This document shows, piece by piece, positions 1 through 12,175 of a stretch of DNA of 64,000 bases (within the stretch, counting starts at the first letter, position 1; each line of letters opens with the position of its first letter). The DNA is from Neokomagataea tanensis (GTDB taxonomy: Bacteria; Pseudomonadota; Alphaproteobacteria; Acetobacterales; Acetobacteraceae), in the NCBI RefSeq assembly GCF_006542335.1, contig NZ_CP032485.1, forward strand, positions 281,501 through 345,500. Direction: 5' to 3'. A program made the position numbers and the translations under genes. The notes beneath the pieces were generated by a model, which was given only the letters and a program-made list of their open reading frames with translations, searched no databases and had not been told where the DNA came from.

Positions 1-284
1 GCTATCAGCGCGTTGTGCAGGACTTCCAGACAACAAACCATACGGCTGAAGCACTGGAGCGCTTGGTCGAAGTATATCTCGCACTCGGCCTGACTGGCCA
101 AGCTCAACAGACGGCTTCAGTCTTGGGATATAACTATCCCGATAGTGCGTGGTACCACGACGCCTACTCAAATCTGCGAAGTGCAGGACTTCTATCAACA
201 GATATGAAAACACCTGCCACAAATGCACAAAAAGATTCAGAGTCACGCGGTTTCTTCTCCCGCGCGTGGCACAGCGTTTTCTAA
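1..284 (+). CDS. bamD: BamD outer membrane assembly lipoprotein, C-terminal part
   Basis: This is the 3' end of a gene cut by the left edge of the window; the frame is open from base 3 (Tyr-Gln-Arg-Val-Val...) to the stop at 282-284. The visible part, about 93 residues, carries the last TPR-like helices typical of BamD/ComL (YQRVVQDFQTTNHTAEALER, followed by a helix rich in Ala and Leu and the GYNYPDSAWY segment). In the family, BamD is a periplasmic lipoprotein of the BAM complex, which folds outer membrane beta-barrel proteins. The order bamD-recN-ligA is common in alphaproteobacteria and supports the call. The signal peptide and lipobox are outside the window, so they cannot be checked. 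Confidence 0.85.
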   Translation, partial: YQRVVQDFQTTNHTAEALERLVEVYLALGLTGQAQQTASVLGYNYPDSAWYHDAYSNLRSAGLLSTDMKTPATNAQKDSESRGFFSRAWHSVF

Positions 285-329
285 TAAGCCGCGCCGCTGG
301 CGCACGCCACAAGCTCTGATACCGGTGCC

Positions 330-4102
<3,773 letters not shown>

Positions 4103-4163
4103 CCGGCCGCTCAATCGAAGACGAAACCCACAAAAATAAGCTTTTTTTTTAAATTCAAGCTAT

Positions 4164-4187
4164 AGTGGGGCTATGCCTAGCCCCACT
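4164..4187 (+). promoter_or_regulatory. hairpin covering the RBS and start codon of the CNNM gene
   Basis: Perfect 10-bp inverted repeat with a 4-base loop: left arm AGTGGGGCTA (4164-4173), loop TGCC, right arm TAGCCCCACT (4178-4187). The left arm holds the only Shine-Dalgarno-like run (GGGG, 4167-4170) and ends on the A of the ATG at 4173; the remaining TG of the start codon is in the loop. In mRNA this should block initiation unless it is opened. The structure is plain in the sequence; the regulatory role is inferred. Confidence 0.6.
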
Positions 4188-5537
4188 TTCCCGCAGCCCC
4201 ATGTCGGTCTGTTTATTCTTGGTTTGATAGCCACTGTTCTGCTCATTGGCGTATCAATATTAATCTCCCTGTCGGAGATTTCGTTTGCTGCTGCACGCGA
4301 CGTTCGTCTGCGCTCCAAAGCAGATGCGGGAGACCCACGGGCTATTGCATTTCTAAAACTGCGCCGAAATAGCGGGCAGGTCATAACAGTACTTCAGATA
4401 TGCTTAAACGCCGTCGGTGTCCTAGGCGGTATTATCAGCGATTCAATGCTGAGTGCGCCTCTGGCTGCGGCTTTAAGGGCCTGCGGACTTTCCGATAGCT
4501 TCGCGGATCAAGTCGGCGCAACTCTAGGCTTTATGCTTATTACAGGGCTTTTTGTTCTGTTCGCAGATTTGTTACCAAAACGCATAGCGATGAATGCGCC
4601 GGACAGAATTGCGCTTAAAGTTGGCTGGTTTCCAGCTGTAGCGCTTAAAGTGCTCTACCCCGCTGTTTGGATCTTTTCCAAAATTTCGGACGCCTTGCTG
4701 CATCTGCTTAAGATTCCCGCAGCGGCGACTGTTGAACCTGTAACTCCAGAAGACCTGAGAGCTATTCTCGCAGCAGGAACTGCGTCAGGCATTTTGCTCG
4801 AACAAGAACATCAAATGATCCAAAATGTTCTTGGTCTTCAAGATCGTTCCGTGACATCCGCGATGACACCACGCGATGAAATTGTATACCTAGACGTCCA
4901 AGAAAGCCCCGAGACGCAACGCGATAAAGTGCGCGTTCGTCCTTACTCACGCTACCCCCTATGTAACGGGGACCTTGACCACGTCATAGGCTCCATTCGT
5001 GCGGAAGACGTGCTTGTCGCAGTGGTCGACAAGCCACAAAACACGGAACTGCCGACACCTGGCGCTAATCAAATTTTCAAAATGCGTCGCGATGTCCTCT
5101 CCCTGCCAGACACACTGAACCTTTGGGAAACGCTCGCCCAATTCGACGCAAACGGCGCTGGCTTTGCGCTCATTGTAAACGAATACGGCCTCGTCGTAGG
5201 TCTTATCACCTATAAAGACATTATGGGCGCGCTCATGGACGGATTAGTTAGTCCTTTTGAAGAACAGGCAATCGTAAAGCGCGACGATAACTCTTGGCTC
5301 ATTGATGGCGCAGCCCCTATTGGCGATGTCATACGCGAACTCGATATTCCCGTCTTCCACGATGCCCAAAACTTCGACACGATCGGCGGTTTCGTTATGA
5401 ACCGCCTCAGACGCATGGCGCGCAAAGCGGACCGCGTCGACGCTGCTGGCTGCCGTTTCGAAGTGGTTGACGTAGACGGCTTCCGCATTAACCAACTTCT
5501 TGTCACACGCCTGAATGCCCTCAAGGAGCGCACCTAA
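4173..5537 (+). CDS. CNNM/CorC (HlyC) family membrane protein with CBS domains
   Basis: The 454-residue protein has the three-part build of the family: an N-terminal DUF21/CNNM membrane domain (about residues 10-180, with hydrophobic segments at about 12-34, 65-85, 112-140 and 150-170), a pair of CBS domains (about 225-350, including TSAMTPRDEIVYLD and GLVVGLITYKDIMG) and a C-terminal CorC_HlyC domain (about 365-450, DNSWLIDGAAPIGDVIREL). Relatives act in Mg2+/Co2+ transport or resistance; the older name haemolysin is misleading. The start codon is ATG at 4173, enclosed in a hairpin; no better start in frame was found downstream. It lies between ligA and pncA with no obvious functional link. 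Confidence 0.88.
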   Translation: MPSPTFPQPHVGLFILGLIATVLLIGVSILISLSEISFAAARDVRLRSKADAGDPRAIAFLKLRRNSGQVITVLQICLNAVGVLGGIISDSMLSAPLAAALRACGLSDSFADQVGATLGFMLITGLFVLFADLLPKRIAMNAPDRIALKVGWFPAVALKVLYPAVWIFSKISDALLHLLKIPAAATVEPVTPEDLRAILAAGTASGILLEQEHQMIQNVLGLQDRSVTSAMTPRDEIVYLDVQESPETQRDKVRVRPYSRYPLCNGDLDHVIGSIRAEDVLVAVVDKPQNTELPTPGANQIFKMRRDVLSLPDTLNLWETLAQFDANGAGFALIVNEYGLVVGLITYKDIMGALMDGLVSPFEEQAIVKRDDNSWLIDGAAPIGDVIRELDIPVFHDAQNFDTIGGFVMNRLRRMARKADRVDAAGCRFEVVDVDGFRINQLLVTRLNALKERT

Positions 5538-5538
5538 A

Positions 5539-6096
5539 ATGCCATCATATTCTCAGGCAGCGCTGCTTATCATTGACGTCCAGAATGATTTTTTGCCGGG
5601 CGGCACCCTAGCCGTAGCTGGAGGCGATGCAATTATTGCTCCCATCAATGATTTGCTTAAAGCCGACTGGGCAACAATTATAGCCACAAAAGACTGGCAC
5701 CCGGTAAATCATTGCTCCTTCAAACAACATGGCGGGCCGTGGCCCACGCACTGCGTAGCTGCCACACATGGAGCAGCTTTTCCAGATACATTAATGACGG
5801 ACAAAATCCATCACATTGTACACAAAGGCCTAGACCCAAAATGCGACAGTTATTCAGCTTTTTTCGATAATGAACGCATTCACTCAACCGGCCTCAAGGG
5901 ACTTCTGTCCGGGCTAGAAATAGAAGAACTGCATATTTGCGGCTTGGCCCTCGACGTCTGCGTAAAAGCGACAATAGACGACGCACTCGAAAATGGCTTC
6001 AAGGTCACACTACACAGCCCAGCCTCGAAAGGGCTGACCCCTGACCCCACACCGTTGCTTGAGAGCTTTAGCCAGCAAGGCGTCACGATACGTTGA
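5539..6096 (+). CDS. pncA: nicotinamidase PncA
   Basis: PncA deamidates nicotinamide to nicotinate in the NAD salvage pathway. The 185-residue protein has the isochorismatase-like fold with the catalytic triad visible: Asp in ALLIIDVQNDF, Lys in TKDWHP (with metal-binding His residues in DWHPVNH) and the nucleophilic Cys in ALDVCVKAT. The start at 5539 is chosen because AAGGAG lies 11 bases upstream at 5522-5527 and the protein then begins directly before the first strand; an ATG 24 bases earlier sits inside the preceding gene. The gene begins 1 base after the CNNM stop, so the two are probably cotranscribed. NAD salvage next to an NAD-dependent ligase is probably coincidental. Confidence 0.93.
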   Translation: MPSYSQAALLIIDVQNDFLPGGTLAVAGGDAIIAPINDLLKADWATIIATKDWHPVNHCSFKQHGGPWPTHCVAATHGAAFPDTLMTDKIHHIVHKGLDPKCDSYSAFFDNERIHSTGLKGLLSGLEIEELHICGLALDVCVKATIDDALENGFKVTLHSPASKGLTPDPTPLLESFSQQGVTIR

Positions 6097-6112
6097 TGAA
6101 GGCAGCTGCTGT

Positions 6113-7054
6113 CTAACGTAGCGGCCTTCCCTCCTTAAAGCCGTGCCGCAAATAGTGCTGCAGACTACCCAATTCGTAAGACGTAGCCACGTCAGTATGA
6201 CGTGCGCGATACGCATCCCCGTCCCAAAAAGTCGGCGGTAAGCTAGGCCCTTCCAATACGATTTTTTCAGTAGTTCTATCTCCTACATATAAACGCAGGG
6301 AATCATCATAGCGCGAATGGTACTCTTTTTCAGATAATAAAAGGCTCTCGGCTGCATGAGCTCCTTCCACACTTTCAGTCTGTAAATACCGACGCAACTC
6401 TACTGGATCATCACCGTCGACCAAACCTCTCAATTTTCTTTTTAATCGAAACCGCCAAGTATCGTAGTCGACATTGTGTTCGTGCAAATACGTGAAGCAC
6501 GTTCCGAATATATCATTATTTAGGCTTGATTTAGGCTCGTGATGCCCATTGTCACACATTGCCTTTATTTGAGCTGAAACGAAGCCTTTATGAAAAGAGT
6601 CAACTGGAGAGTACCATCCGGATGCTCCAGGCACGTTAAACAGCGAAGATTGAATTCTAAATCCACCGCTCTGCCCAGATATCTTTAATGTTTGAAATGC
6701 TCCATTTATATCGTCTGGTAAGAACGATAGTCCCCCGGGGGTAAAAACACCCAGTATCTCGTCACAATCAACAGGAAGCCCGAAATCGTACCCTCCCCTC
6801 TGGTCCCAATCCAAAAAGACGTTTGTGAAATGTGCACCTTTGTGCTGAAAATCATGCGGGGTATTTAAATCGTACCGAACGCAGACGCCTAAGCGTGCAG
6901 CCTCTTTCAAAATCGACAACGTATATGGATCTTCAGATCCGTTATCAAAAATAGTTATATTTTGGGGAGAGAAAAGCACAGTGTAATGCATAAGCCACCG
7001 TAAGAGAGCGGCACCTTCGTCTCTCTGCATCATAACAACACGCACGACGGCCAT
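6113..7054 (-). CDS. glycosyltransferase family 2-like protein
   Basis: The 313-residue protein begins with a GT-A-like fold: VVMMQRDEGAALLRWLMHY, then TIFDNGSEDP, which resembles the family-2 type (Glyco_tranf_2_4), and PVDCDEIL, a likely metal-binding DxD-like motif. The last 40 residues (FWDGDAYRARHTDVA..., HYLRHGFKEGRPLR) match a short module often found at the end of polysaccharide glycosyltransferases. No signal peptide is seen. The acceptor sugar is unknown. The coding sequence looks more AT-rich than its neighbours, and the gene stands alone between pncA and a tRNA pair, which hints at lateral gain. It ends 16 bases from convergent pncA. Confidence 0.75.
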   Translation of the reverse strand: MAVVRVVMMQRDEGAALLRWLMHYTVLFSPQNITIFDNGSEDPYTLSILKEAARLGVCVRYDLNTPHDFQHKGAHFTNVFLDWDQRGGYDFGLPVDCDEILGVFTPGGLSFLPDDINGAFQTLKISGQSGGFRIQSSLFNVPGASGWYSPVDSFHKGFVSAQIKAMCDNGHHEPKSSLNNDIFGTCFTYLHEHNVDYDTWRFRLKRKLRGLVDGDDPVELRRYLQTESVEGAHAAESLLLSEKEYHSRYDDSLRLYVGDRTTEKIVLEGPSLPPTFWDGDAYRARHTDVATSYELGSLQHYLRHGFKEGRPLR

Positions 7055-7150
7055 ACGACTGTGATCCTTCAGGATATTATTTTATCCTAAAGATTATGGT
7101 CGTGATAAAACTGTTGAACAAGACATATATTGTGTGGAAGATAGTGTCTG

Positions 7151-7227
7151 TGGCGCGCCCTACTGGATTCGAACCAGTGACCCACAGCTTAGAAGGCTGT
7201 TGCTCTATCCAGCTGAGCTAAGGGCGC
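7151..7227 (-). tRNA. tRNA-Arg (anticodon TCT)
   Basis: A 77-base tRNA read on the minus strand. The acceptor arms GCGCCCT and AGGGCGC pair fully; the D loop (AGCTCAGCTGGATAGAGC), the TTCGAATC T loop and an encoded CCA end are present. The anticodon loop CTTCTAA gives anticodon TCT, reading AGA. It lies 43 bases downstream of tRNA-Pro on the same strand, so both are probably processed from one transcript. Confidence 0.97.
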
Positions 7228-7270
7228 AGACTAGAAACAGCTTCCATATACAGGAAGCTTTGCTTCCTAG

Positions 7271-7347
7271 TGGTCGGGGCGCCCGGACTCGAACCGGGGG
7301 CCTCTTGTACCCAAAACAAGCGCGCTACCAGGCTGCGCCACGCCCCG
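7271..7347 (-). tRNA. tRNA-Pro (anticodon TGG)
   Basis: A 77-base tRNA on the minus strand with paired acceptor arms CGGGGCG and CGCCCCG, a D arm (TGGCGCAGCCTGGTAGCGC), the T loop TTCGAGTC and an encoded CCA. The anticodon loop TTTTGGG gives TGG, reading CCA and probably all proline codons by wobble. It is the first gene of a likely Pro-Arg tRNA transcript with a plausible promoter just upstream. Confidence 0.97.
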
Positions 7348-7358
7348 AACTGAAGCTG

Positions 7359-7387
7359 GGTATAGGCCCAACCCGTTCGGAGCGCAA
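7359..7387 (-). promoter_or_regulatory. putative sigma-70 promoter of the tRNA-Pro/tRNA-Arg unit
   Basis: Reading the minus strand, TTGCGC (complement of 7382-7387) and TATACC (complement of 7359-7364) are separated by exactly 17 bases, and the predicted start point is a few bases before the tRNA-Pro 5' end at 7347. The spacing and place fit a stable RNA promoter; the hexamers are only partial matches. Confidence 0.5.
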
Positions 7388-7397
7388 GGGGGTATTT

Positions 7398-7904
7398 TTA
7401 CTTTTTTTCACTTTTTGCGAGTGGGGGCACAAATAAGGGTGCCGTGTCCCATGGGAAGAGTACCCATGTGTCCTGTGAAACCTCGGTAACGAAGTGATCC
7501 GTCAAAGGCTTGCCATCGGGTTTAGCGTAAAGACACGCAAATACCGCCTTAGGCAGCATGTCTCGGACCACACGCGCCGTAACGCCAGAATCAACGAGGT
7601 CATCGACAATCAAGAAGCCCTCGCCGTCACCAGCAGCTACTGGGGCCTTAATGACGTTTGGTTCGCCCTGCGAACCCTCTTCGGCAGCATATGTGACAAC
7701 CGAAACGCTCTCGATGAGACGACATCCCAGCTCACGGCCTAAAATTGCCGCGGGGATCAAGCCACCGCGCGTGATGGCAACAATACCCCGAAACGGGCCA
7801 TGAGCCTGCATAAGGTTAGAAGCAAGCAAACGCGCATCCCGGTGCAATTGATCCCAGGTTACGGTCGCATAATGAACGGATTGTGGTGTTTGTATAGCAG
7901 TCAT
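7398..7904 (-). CDS. gpt: xanthine (xanthine-guanine) phosphoribosyltransferase
   Basis: Gpt converts xanthine and guanine with PRPP to XMP and GMP in purine salvage. The 168-residue protein aligns by eye along its length with the enterobacterial enzyme: [15 protein letters not shown] at the start, [13 protein letters not shown], the PRPP loop [14 protein letters not shown] and [10 protein letters not shown] near the end. The start at 7904 is chosen over an in-frame ATG 78 bases upstream because GAGGAAGG lies just before it and the extra residues do not belong to the family. It is divergent from the MFS gene that begins at 7976. Confidence 0.93.
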   Translation of the reverse strand: MTAIQTPQSVHYATVTWDQLHRDARLLASNLMQAHGPFRGIVAITRGGLIPAAILGRELGCRLIESVSVVTYAAEEGSQGEPNVIKAPVAAGDGEGFLIVDDLVDSGVTARVVRDMLPKAVFACLYAKPDGKPLTDHFVTEVSQDTWVLFPWDTAPLFVPPLAKSEKK

Positions 7905-7975
7905 GCGCCTTCCTCTGCCTTCAGCGATAACGATTTGCAATCGGCTTTCCACAAAAAATACACTATGCTGAAAAC

Positions 7976-9199
7976 ATGTCACTGTCTTTGCTCAATCAAA
8001 TCCCGGGCTTTCGCAGCCTTGCCCTCTCCCGCTTGAGCAGCCAGTTGGCCTCATCGACACTCGCTGTCGCAATCGGCTGGCATCTTTATGACATGACACA
8101 TAGCGTTGCGGCTCTGGGCTATATTGGCCTCGCTCAATTTTTACCGATGGTGCCGCTGACATTCGTCTCCGGCCACGTTGCTGACCGCTTTGACCGCAAG
8201 CGCGTCGTACAAATTTGTCAGGCACTCGAAGTCATCACACTTCTTGCTATGACGATCGCAACGCTATTCAACGCACTGCATCCAGCTGGCATCTATGCTC
8301 TCGGCGTTGCCCTTGGCACGTTGCGCAGCTTTGAAATGCCTTGCCAGCAAGCATTTCTTCCCTCACTGACGCCACCAGCTTTATTACCTCAAGCGCAATC
8401 TCTCATCACTTCGCTTTTTATGGTGGCATCTATTGCAGGCCCAAGTTTGGGCGGCCTGCTCTACGGCCTTGGCCCTGCCGTGAGCTACGGCATTACCTGT
8501 GCCCTATTTTTCTGTGCATTGTTAAGCACATCGAATATTCGTCTTTTAACTCGCCCAGCCAGCAAAGAGCCCGTTACTCTCAATTCTGTTTTTGCTGGCC
8601 TTGCATTTCTCAACACTCGCCGTGACTTACTTGGCGCTATCTCGATGGATCTCTTCGCAGTTCTCCTAGGCGGAGCAACTGCAATGCTGCCCGTCTATGC
8701 AGAGAGCATCCTTCATGCAGGCCCTATGGGCTTGGGACTGTTACGTGCAGCGCCAGCAATAGGTGCCCTCGGCATGTCTTTGTGGCTTGCCCAGCACCCT
8801 CTCGGGCGGCGTAGCGGCATGACAATGTACGCGTCAGTTTTTATCTTTGGCATTGCCACAATTATTTTCGGCGGCTCCCACACTGTCTGGGTCTCCATTT
8901 TAGCGCTTATTACGCTAGGGGCCGCTGATGTCATCAGCATGGTTGTCCGCTCATCGCTTGTTCAGCTTGCAACACCTGATGCCATGCGCGGCCGTGTCTC
9001 TGCTGTTAACAGCCTGTTCATTGGCTCAAGCAACCAACTCGGTGAATTTGAGAGCGGCATGATGGGCGCTGCGCTAGGGCCAGAGGCAGCAGTCATTACT
9101 GGCGGTGTCGGCACCATACTTGTAGCTGCCGCGTGGATACCTTTGTTCCCGCGCTTGTGGTCGCTCGACCGCTTAGACGAGATTACAACTGAAGAATAA
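7976..9199 (+). CDS. MFS transporter (EntS/MFS_3-like exporter)
   Basis: The 407-residue protein has about twelve hydrophobic segments and the loop 2-3 motif of the major facilitator superfamily (GHVADRFDRKRV, about residues 65-76). The motif order and length resemble the MFS_3 group, which includes the enterobactin exporter EntS and several macrolide-like exporters. It has ATG at 7976 with no strong ribosome binding site. There is no siderophore biosynthesis nearby, so the substrate stays unknown. It ends 31 bases before the first tRNA-Asn, which is on the opposite strand. Confidence 0.85.
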   Translation: MSLSLLNQIPGFRSLALSRLSSQLASSTLAVAIGWHLYDMTHSVAALGYIGLAQFLPMVPLTFVSGHVADRFDRKRVVQICQALEVITLLAMTIATLFNALHPAGIYALGVALGTLRSFEMPCQQAFLPSLTPPALLPQAQSLITSLFMVASIAGPSLGGLLYGLGPAVSYGITCALFFCALLSTSNIRLLTRPASKEPVTLNSVFAGLAFLNTRRDLLGAISMDLFAVLLGGATAMLPVYAESILHAGPMGLGLLRAAPAIGALGMSLWLAQHPLGRRSGMTMYASVFIFGIATIIFGGSHTVWVSILALITLGAADVISMVVRSSLVQLATPDAMRGRVSAVNSLFIGSSNQLGEFESGMMGAALGPEAAVITGGVGTILVAAAWIPLFPRLWSLDRLDEITTEE

Positions 9200-9229
9200 T
9201 CTTCAAAGCCATATTTCAAGAGGAAAAGC

Positions 9230-9305
9230 TGGCTCCCGAAGTAGGACTCGAACCTACGACCCAGCGATTAACAGTCGCTTGCTCTACCAACTGAGCTATT
9301 CGGGA
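9230..9305 (-). tRNA. tRNA-Asn (anticodon GTT), copy 1
   Basis: A 76-base tRNA on the minus strand: acceptor arms TCCCGAA and TTCGGGA, D arm AGCTCAGTTGGTAGAGC, anticodon loop CTGTTAA (GTT), T loop TTCGAGTC and an encoded CCA. It is identical to the second copy 219 bp away. Confidence 0.97.
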
Positions 9306-9448
9306 TCAGCGAGGTGGTGTTTACCCAAACACTTCCCAGCCGTAAAGCCCCTTTTTTACATTTTCGTTAAAAAAGCAAAAACTACGCAAGATGGATGTAT
9401 CCAACGCGATTTGCTTTAAGAACTTATTATATTTTTAAGAGGAAAAGC

Positions 9449-9524
9449 TGGCTCCCGAAGTAGGACTCGAACCTACGACCCAGCGATTAACAGTCGCTTG
9501 CTCTACCAACTGAGCTATTCGGGA
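9449..9524 (-). tRNA. tRNA-Asn (anticodon GTT), copy 2
   Basis: Identical in sequence to the copy at 9230-9305, with the same encoded CCA and anticodon GTT. It lies upstream of copy 1 on the minus strand. The conserved flank GTAAACACC about 20 bases upstream of both 5' ends may be part of a duplicated promoter, but its hexamers are poor. Confidence 0.97.
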
Positions 9525-9624
9525 TCAGCGAGATGGTGTTTACCTAAACGGCCCGTGTCGGTAAACCCCTTTTTTGTCTTTTTTTCTAATTTTTTTAACG
9601 GACCTGACTACAGTCTTACGCGCG

Positions 9625-10071
9625 TCAGAGTTCTTCTCGGCCTTCCGTTGCCAAACGATCAACTCGATCATTGTGTTCGTCGCCCGAATGCCCTTTGACC
9701 CAGAGCCACTCTATCTCGTGCGGCTTTGCCGCTTCCAGAATACGCTGCCACAGGTCCATATTCGCAACAGGGTCACCAGCAGCGTTCCGCCACTTACGGC
9801 GCACCCAGCCAGTATGCCACCGCGTAATACCATTTTTCAGATATTCGCTGTCTGTGTGCAAACGCACTCGACAAGGCCGCGTCAACGTCTCCAAAGCTTC
9901 CGCAGCGGCTGTAAGCTCCATGCGGTTGTTTGTTGTCTCCGGGTCTCCCCCCTTCATCTCACGCTCACGCCCACGATAGCTTAAAAGTACCCCCCAGCCA
10001 CCAGGGCCGGGATTCGGCTTGCACCCACCATCGGTCCAGATATCGACGATGTTGTCTAATTCGTCAGACAT
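9625..10071 (-). CDS. rnhA: ribonuclease HI
   Basis: RNase HI cuts the RNA strand of RNA-DNA hybrids. The 148-residue length is typical. All four catalytic acidic residues are seen: Asp in [11 protein letters not shown], Glu in [13 protein letters not shown], Asp in LHTDSEYL and the last Asp in HNDRVDRLA. The GITRWHTGW basic handle region is also present. The start overlaps the 3' end of thrB by 8 bases, so it is the last gene of an ispH-thrB-rnhA operon, an order frequent in alphaproteobacteria. Confidence 0.96.
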   Translation of the reverse strand: MSDELDNIVDIWTDGGCKPNPGPGGWGVLLSYRGREREMKGGDPETTNNRMELTAAAEALETLTRPCRVRLHTDSEYLKNGITRWHTGWVRRKWRNAAGDPVANMDLWQRILEAAKPHEIEWLWVKGHSGDEHNDRVDRLATEGREEL

Positions 10072-11023
10072 GACCGACCTTAGAAAAATGATTAAAACGC
10101 TTCATATACGGGCGTGGGTCTTTGCGCGTAACCAGAGCATCGCTCGGTGTGTTAATCCAGTCATATAAGCGCGTTAAGACAAACCGTAGCGCAGCGCCTT
10201 GCGCCAAAACTGGCAGCACCGCTCTTTCCTGAGCTGTCAAAGGTCGGACTTGTTCATAACCTTCAACCAATGAATTTGCGCAGTCCTGCCGATATATTAC
10301 TGAGCCTTCACGCTCTTCAAAACACCAAGCGTTCAGGCAAATGGCCAAGTCGTAAGCAAACATGTCCGTGCATGCGAAATAAAAATCGATGAGCCCGGAC
10401 AGAGAGCCATTTTGAAAGAAAACATTATCGGGAAATAAATCCGCGTGGATTTGCCCAATAGGCAGATCCCCCGGCTGCGGCCAAAGTGGCACCACCTTGC
10501 CGAGCGCACAGGCAATATCTTGCCCGAAGCCACGCCCTAAATCGTCACCAATTTTACCACAACGCTCCAGCAGAGGCCCCCACGCATCAGCAGCCAAAGC
10601 ATTCGCACGGACAGGCGCATATGATTGACCTGCCTTATGCAGTTCCGCCATAGCCTGCCCGACTTGTCGGCACTCGTCCGGGGTAGAAGCAGCAACGCCC
10701 TTACCATTCAGAAAGGTGGTGATGACGGCAGGTTTTCCGGCTAAATGACGCAATGCCTTGCCATCTTTACCCTCAACCGGTTGAGGGCAGTTCACTCCAG
10801 CTTTTGCAAGGTGCTGCATCAACCCTAAAAACCACGGCAGTTCATCCGGGCGCATACGCTTTTCGAACAGCGTCAGAATGTATTTCCCACTGCTTAAAGT
10901 CAGTAAGAAATTACTGTTCTCAACACCTTCTGCGATACCTTCAAACGCAACCAGCGTGCCTAAAGCATAATCGGAAAGGAAGCCGTTAAGGGCCTCCTCC
11001 GAAAACTCCGTATAAACTGCCAT
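10064..11023 (-). CDS. thrB: homoserine kinase (APH-fold type)
   Basis: The enzyme phosphorylates homoserine in threonine synthesis. The 319-residue protein belongs to the aminoglycoside phosphotransferase-like homoserine kinases of alphaproteobacteria, not the GHMP type: it starts [16 protein letters not shown], has the catalytic loop HADLFPDN and the metal-binding Asp in [18 protein letters not shown], followed by CLNAWCF. It sits 6 bases after ispH and overlaps rnhA by 8 bases. No threonine attenuator is visible because the promoter is probably upstream of ispH. Confidence 0.93.
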   Translation of the reverse strand: MAVYTEFSEEALNGFLSDYALGTLVAFEGIAEGVENSNFLLTLSSGKYILTLFEKRMRPDELPWFLGLMQHLAKAGVNCPQPVEGKDGKALRHLAGKPAVITTFLNGKGVAASTPDECRQVGQAMAELHKAGQSYAPVRANALAADAWGPLLERCGKIGDDLGRGFGQDIACALGKVVPLWPQPGDLPIGQIHADLFPDNVFFQNGSLSGLIDFYFACTDMFAYDLAICLNAWCFEEREGSVIYRQDCANSLVEGYEQVRPLTAQERAVLPVLAQGAALRFVLTRLYDWINTPSDALVTRKDPRPYMKRFNHFSKVGHV

Positions 11024-11029
11024 AGAGGT

Positions 11030-12052
11030 TTAGCCGGCCTCTGTCGCCAAAGGGCCGGGCAGGCGGAAATTGACGTTTTCCTTTTTAACAATCCGCTCTT
11101 CAATCTTCAGAACGAAATGCTCGGACAAAGCCACAACCATTTCTTGCACCAATGCCTCAGGAGCAGATGCGCCAGCGCTGATGCCAAGCGTTTCTACACC
11201 TTCCAGCACTGACCAATCCAAATCCGCAAGCTTGGGAACCAGCAGCGCACGGCGGGCACCGGAGCGTTCAGCAACTTCACGCAGACGTTGAGAGTTCGAT
11301 GAATTTGGTGAACCAATAACAATCACCAAGTCACTCTCAGGAGCGATGGCTTTGACTGCTTCCTGACGATTCGTCGTTGCGTAACAGATGTCTTCACGGC
11401 GCGGCCCCTCAATTTCAGGAAAGCGCGAGCGCAAAATATCTACAATCTCAGCCGTATCATCAACTGACAGCGTCGTCTGGGTGATGAAAGCCAATCGGCT
11501 TGGGTCAGCAGGCTGTACGCTGCGCGCTTCTTCCGCGTCATTAATCAACGTTACAGCGCCCTGAGGCAGCTGTCCCATCGTACCCACAACTTCTGGATGC
11601 CCTGCATGACCGATCATAAGGATATGACGCTGGTCTGGGCCACCACCTGCAAAGTGGCGCTCTGCCTCACGGTGTACCTTTGAAACCAACGGACATGTTG
11701 CATCTAGATATAACAGATTGCGGCGTTCAGCCTCAGCCGGAACCGATTTTGGCACGCCATGAGCCGAGAAAACTACATGACCATCTGCAGGTACTTCATC
11801 GAGTTCTTCAACGAAAATAGCACCTTTGGCTTCAAGCCCTTCTACGACTGTACGATTATGCACAATCTCGTGGCGCACATAAACGGGCGCCCCGTAACGC
11901 CGCAACGCTTCTTCCACGACGCGAATTGCGCGGTCCACGCCCGCACAAAAGCCGCGCGGACCAGCGAGTAAAACCCGCATTGTCCGCTGTTCGGAGGAGG
12001 AAGCACGCTCTGCAGCGCGTTCAGGAGCAAGAAAAGTGGTCTGATCTGACAT
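11030..12052 (-). CDS. ispH: 4-hydroxy-3-methylbut-2-enyl diphosphate reductase IspH
   Basis: IspH is the last enzyme of the MEP isoprenoid pathway, a [4Fe-4S] protein making IPP and DMAPP. The three cluster cysteines are visible in [21 protein letters not shown] and [10 protein letters not shown], with the TQTTLSVDD motif between the second and third. The start at 12052 (340 residues) is preferred because GGGGAA lies about 7 bases upstream; an in-frame ATG at 12094 would add 14 residues, lacks a clear binding site and would overlap the divergent transcript. It heads the ispH-thrB-rnhA operon. Confidence 0.95.
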   Translation of the reverse strand: MSDQTTFLAPERAAERASSSEQRTMRVLLAGPRGFCAGVDRAIRVVEEALRRYGAPVYVRHEIVHNRTVVEGLEAKGAIFVEELDEVPADGHVVFSAHGVPKSVPAEAERRNLLYLDATCPLVSKVHREAERHFAGGGPDQRHILMIGHAGHPEVVGTMGQLPQGAVTLINDAEEARSVQPADPSRLAFITQTTLSVDDTAEIVDILRSRFPEIEGPRREDICYATTNRQEAVKAIAPESDLVIVIGSPNSSNSQRLREVAERSGARRALLVPKLADLDWSVLEGVETLGISAGASAPEALVQEMVVALSEHFVLKIEERIVKKENVNFRLPGPLATEAG

Positions 12053-12175
12053 AGTGTTCCCCAAAAGGGCGTAGTTCGATATATTAGTATGCATTATCGT
12101 CCGGATTGCGTTCTATCGCAACGCTTTGCCGACTCTTATTATCCTTCTTCACGTTTCTGGGAGAATGAACCGAAG

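Larger units (their letters stand above)
9218..9549. repeat. tandem duplication carrying tRNA-Asn
   Basis: Two copies of about 113 bp (9218-9330 and 9437-9549), offset by exactly 219 bp, each enclose a complete tRNA-Asn gene plus identical short flanks. Only two mismatches are visible, both in the region upstream of the tRNA (tgtttaccC/Taaac and cgagG/Atgg). Beyond the copies the spacers diverge, though both contain a similar cgtaaa/ggtaaa-cccctttttt stretch. Confidence 0.9.
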
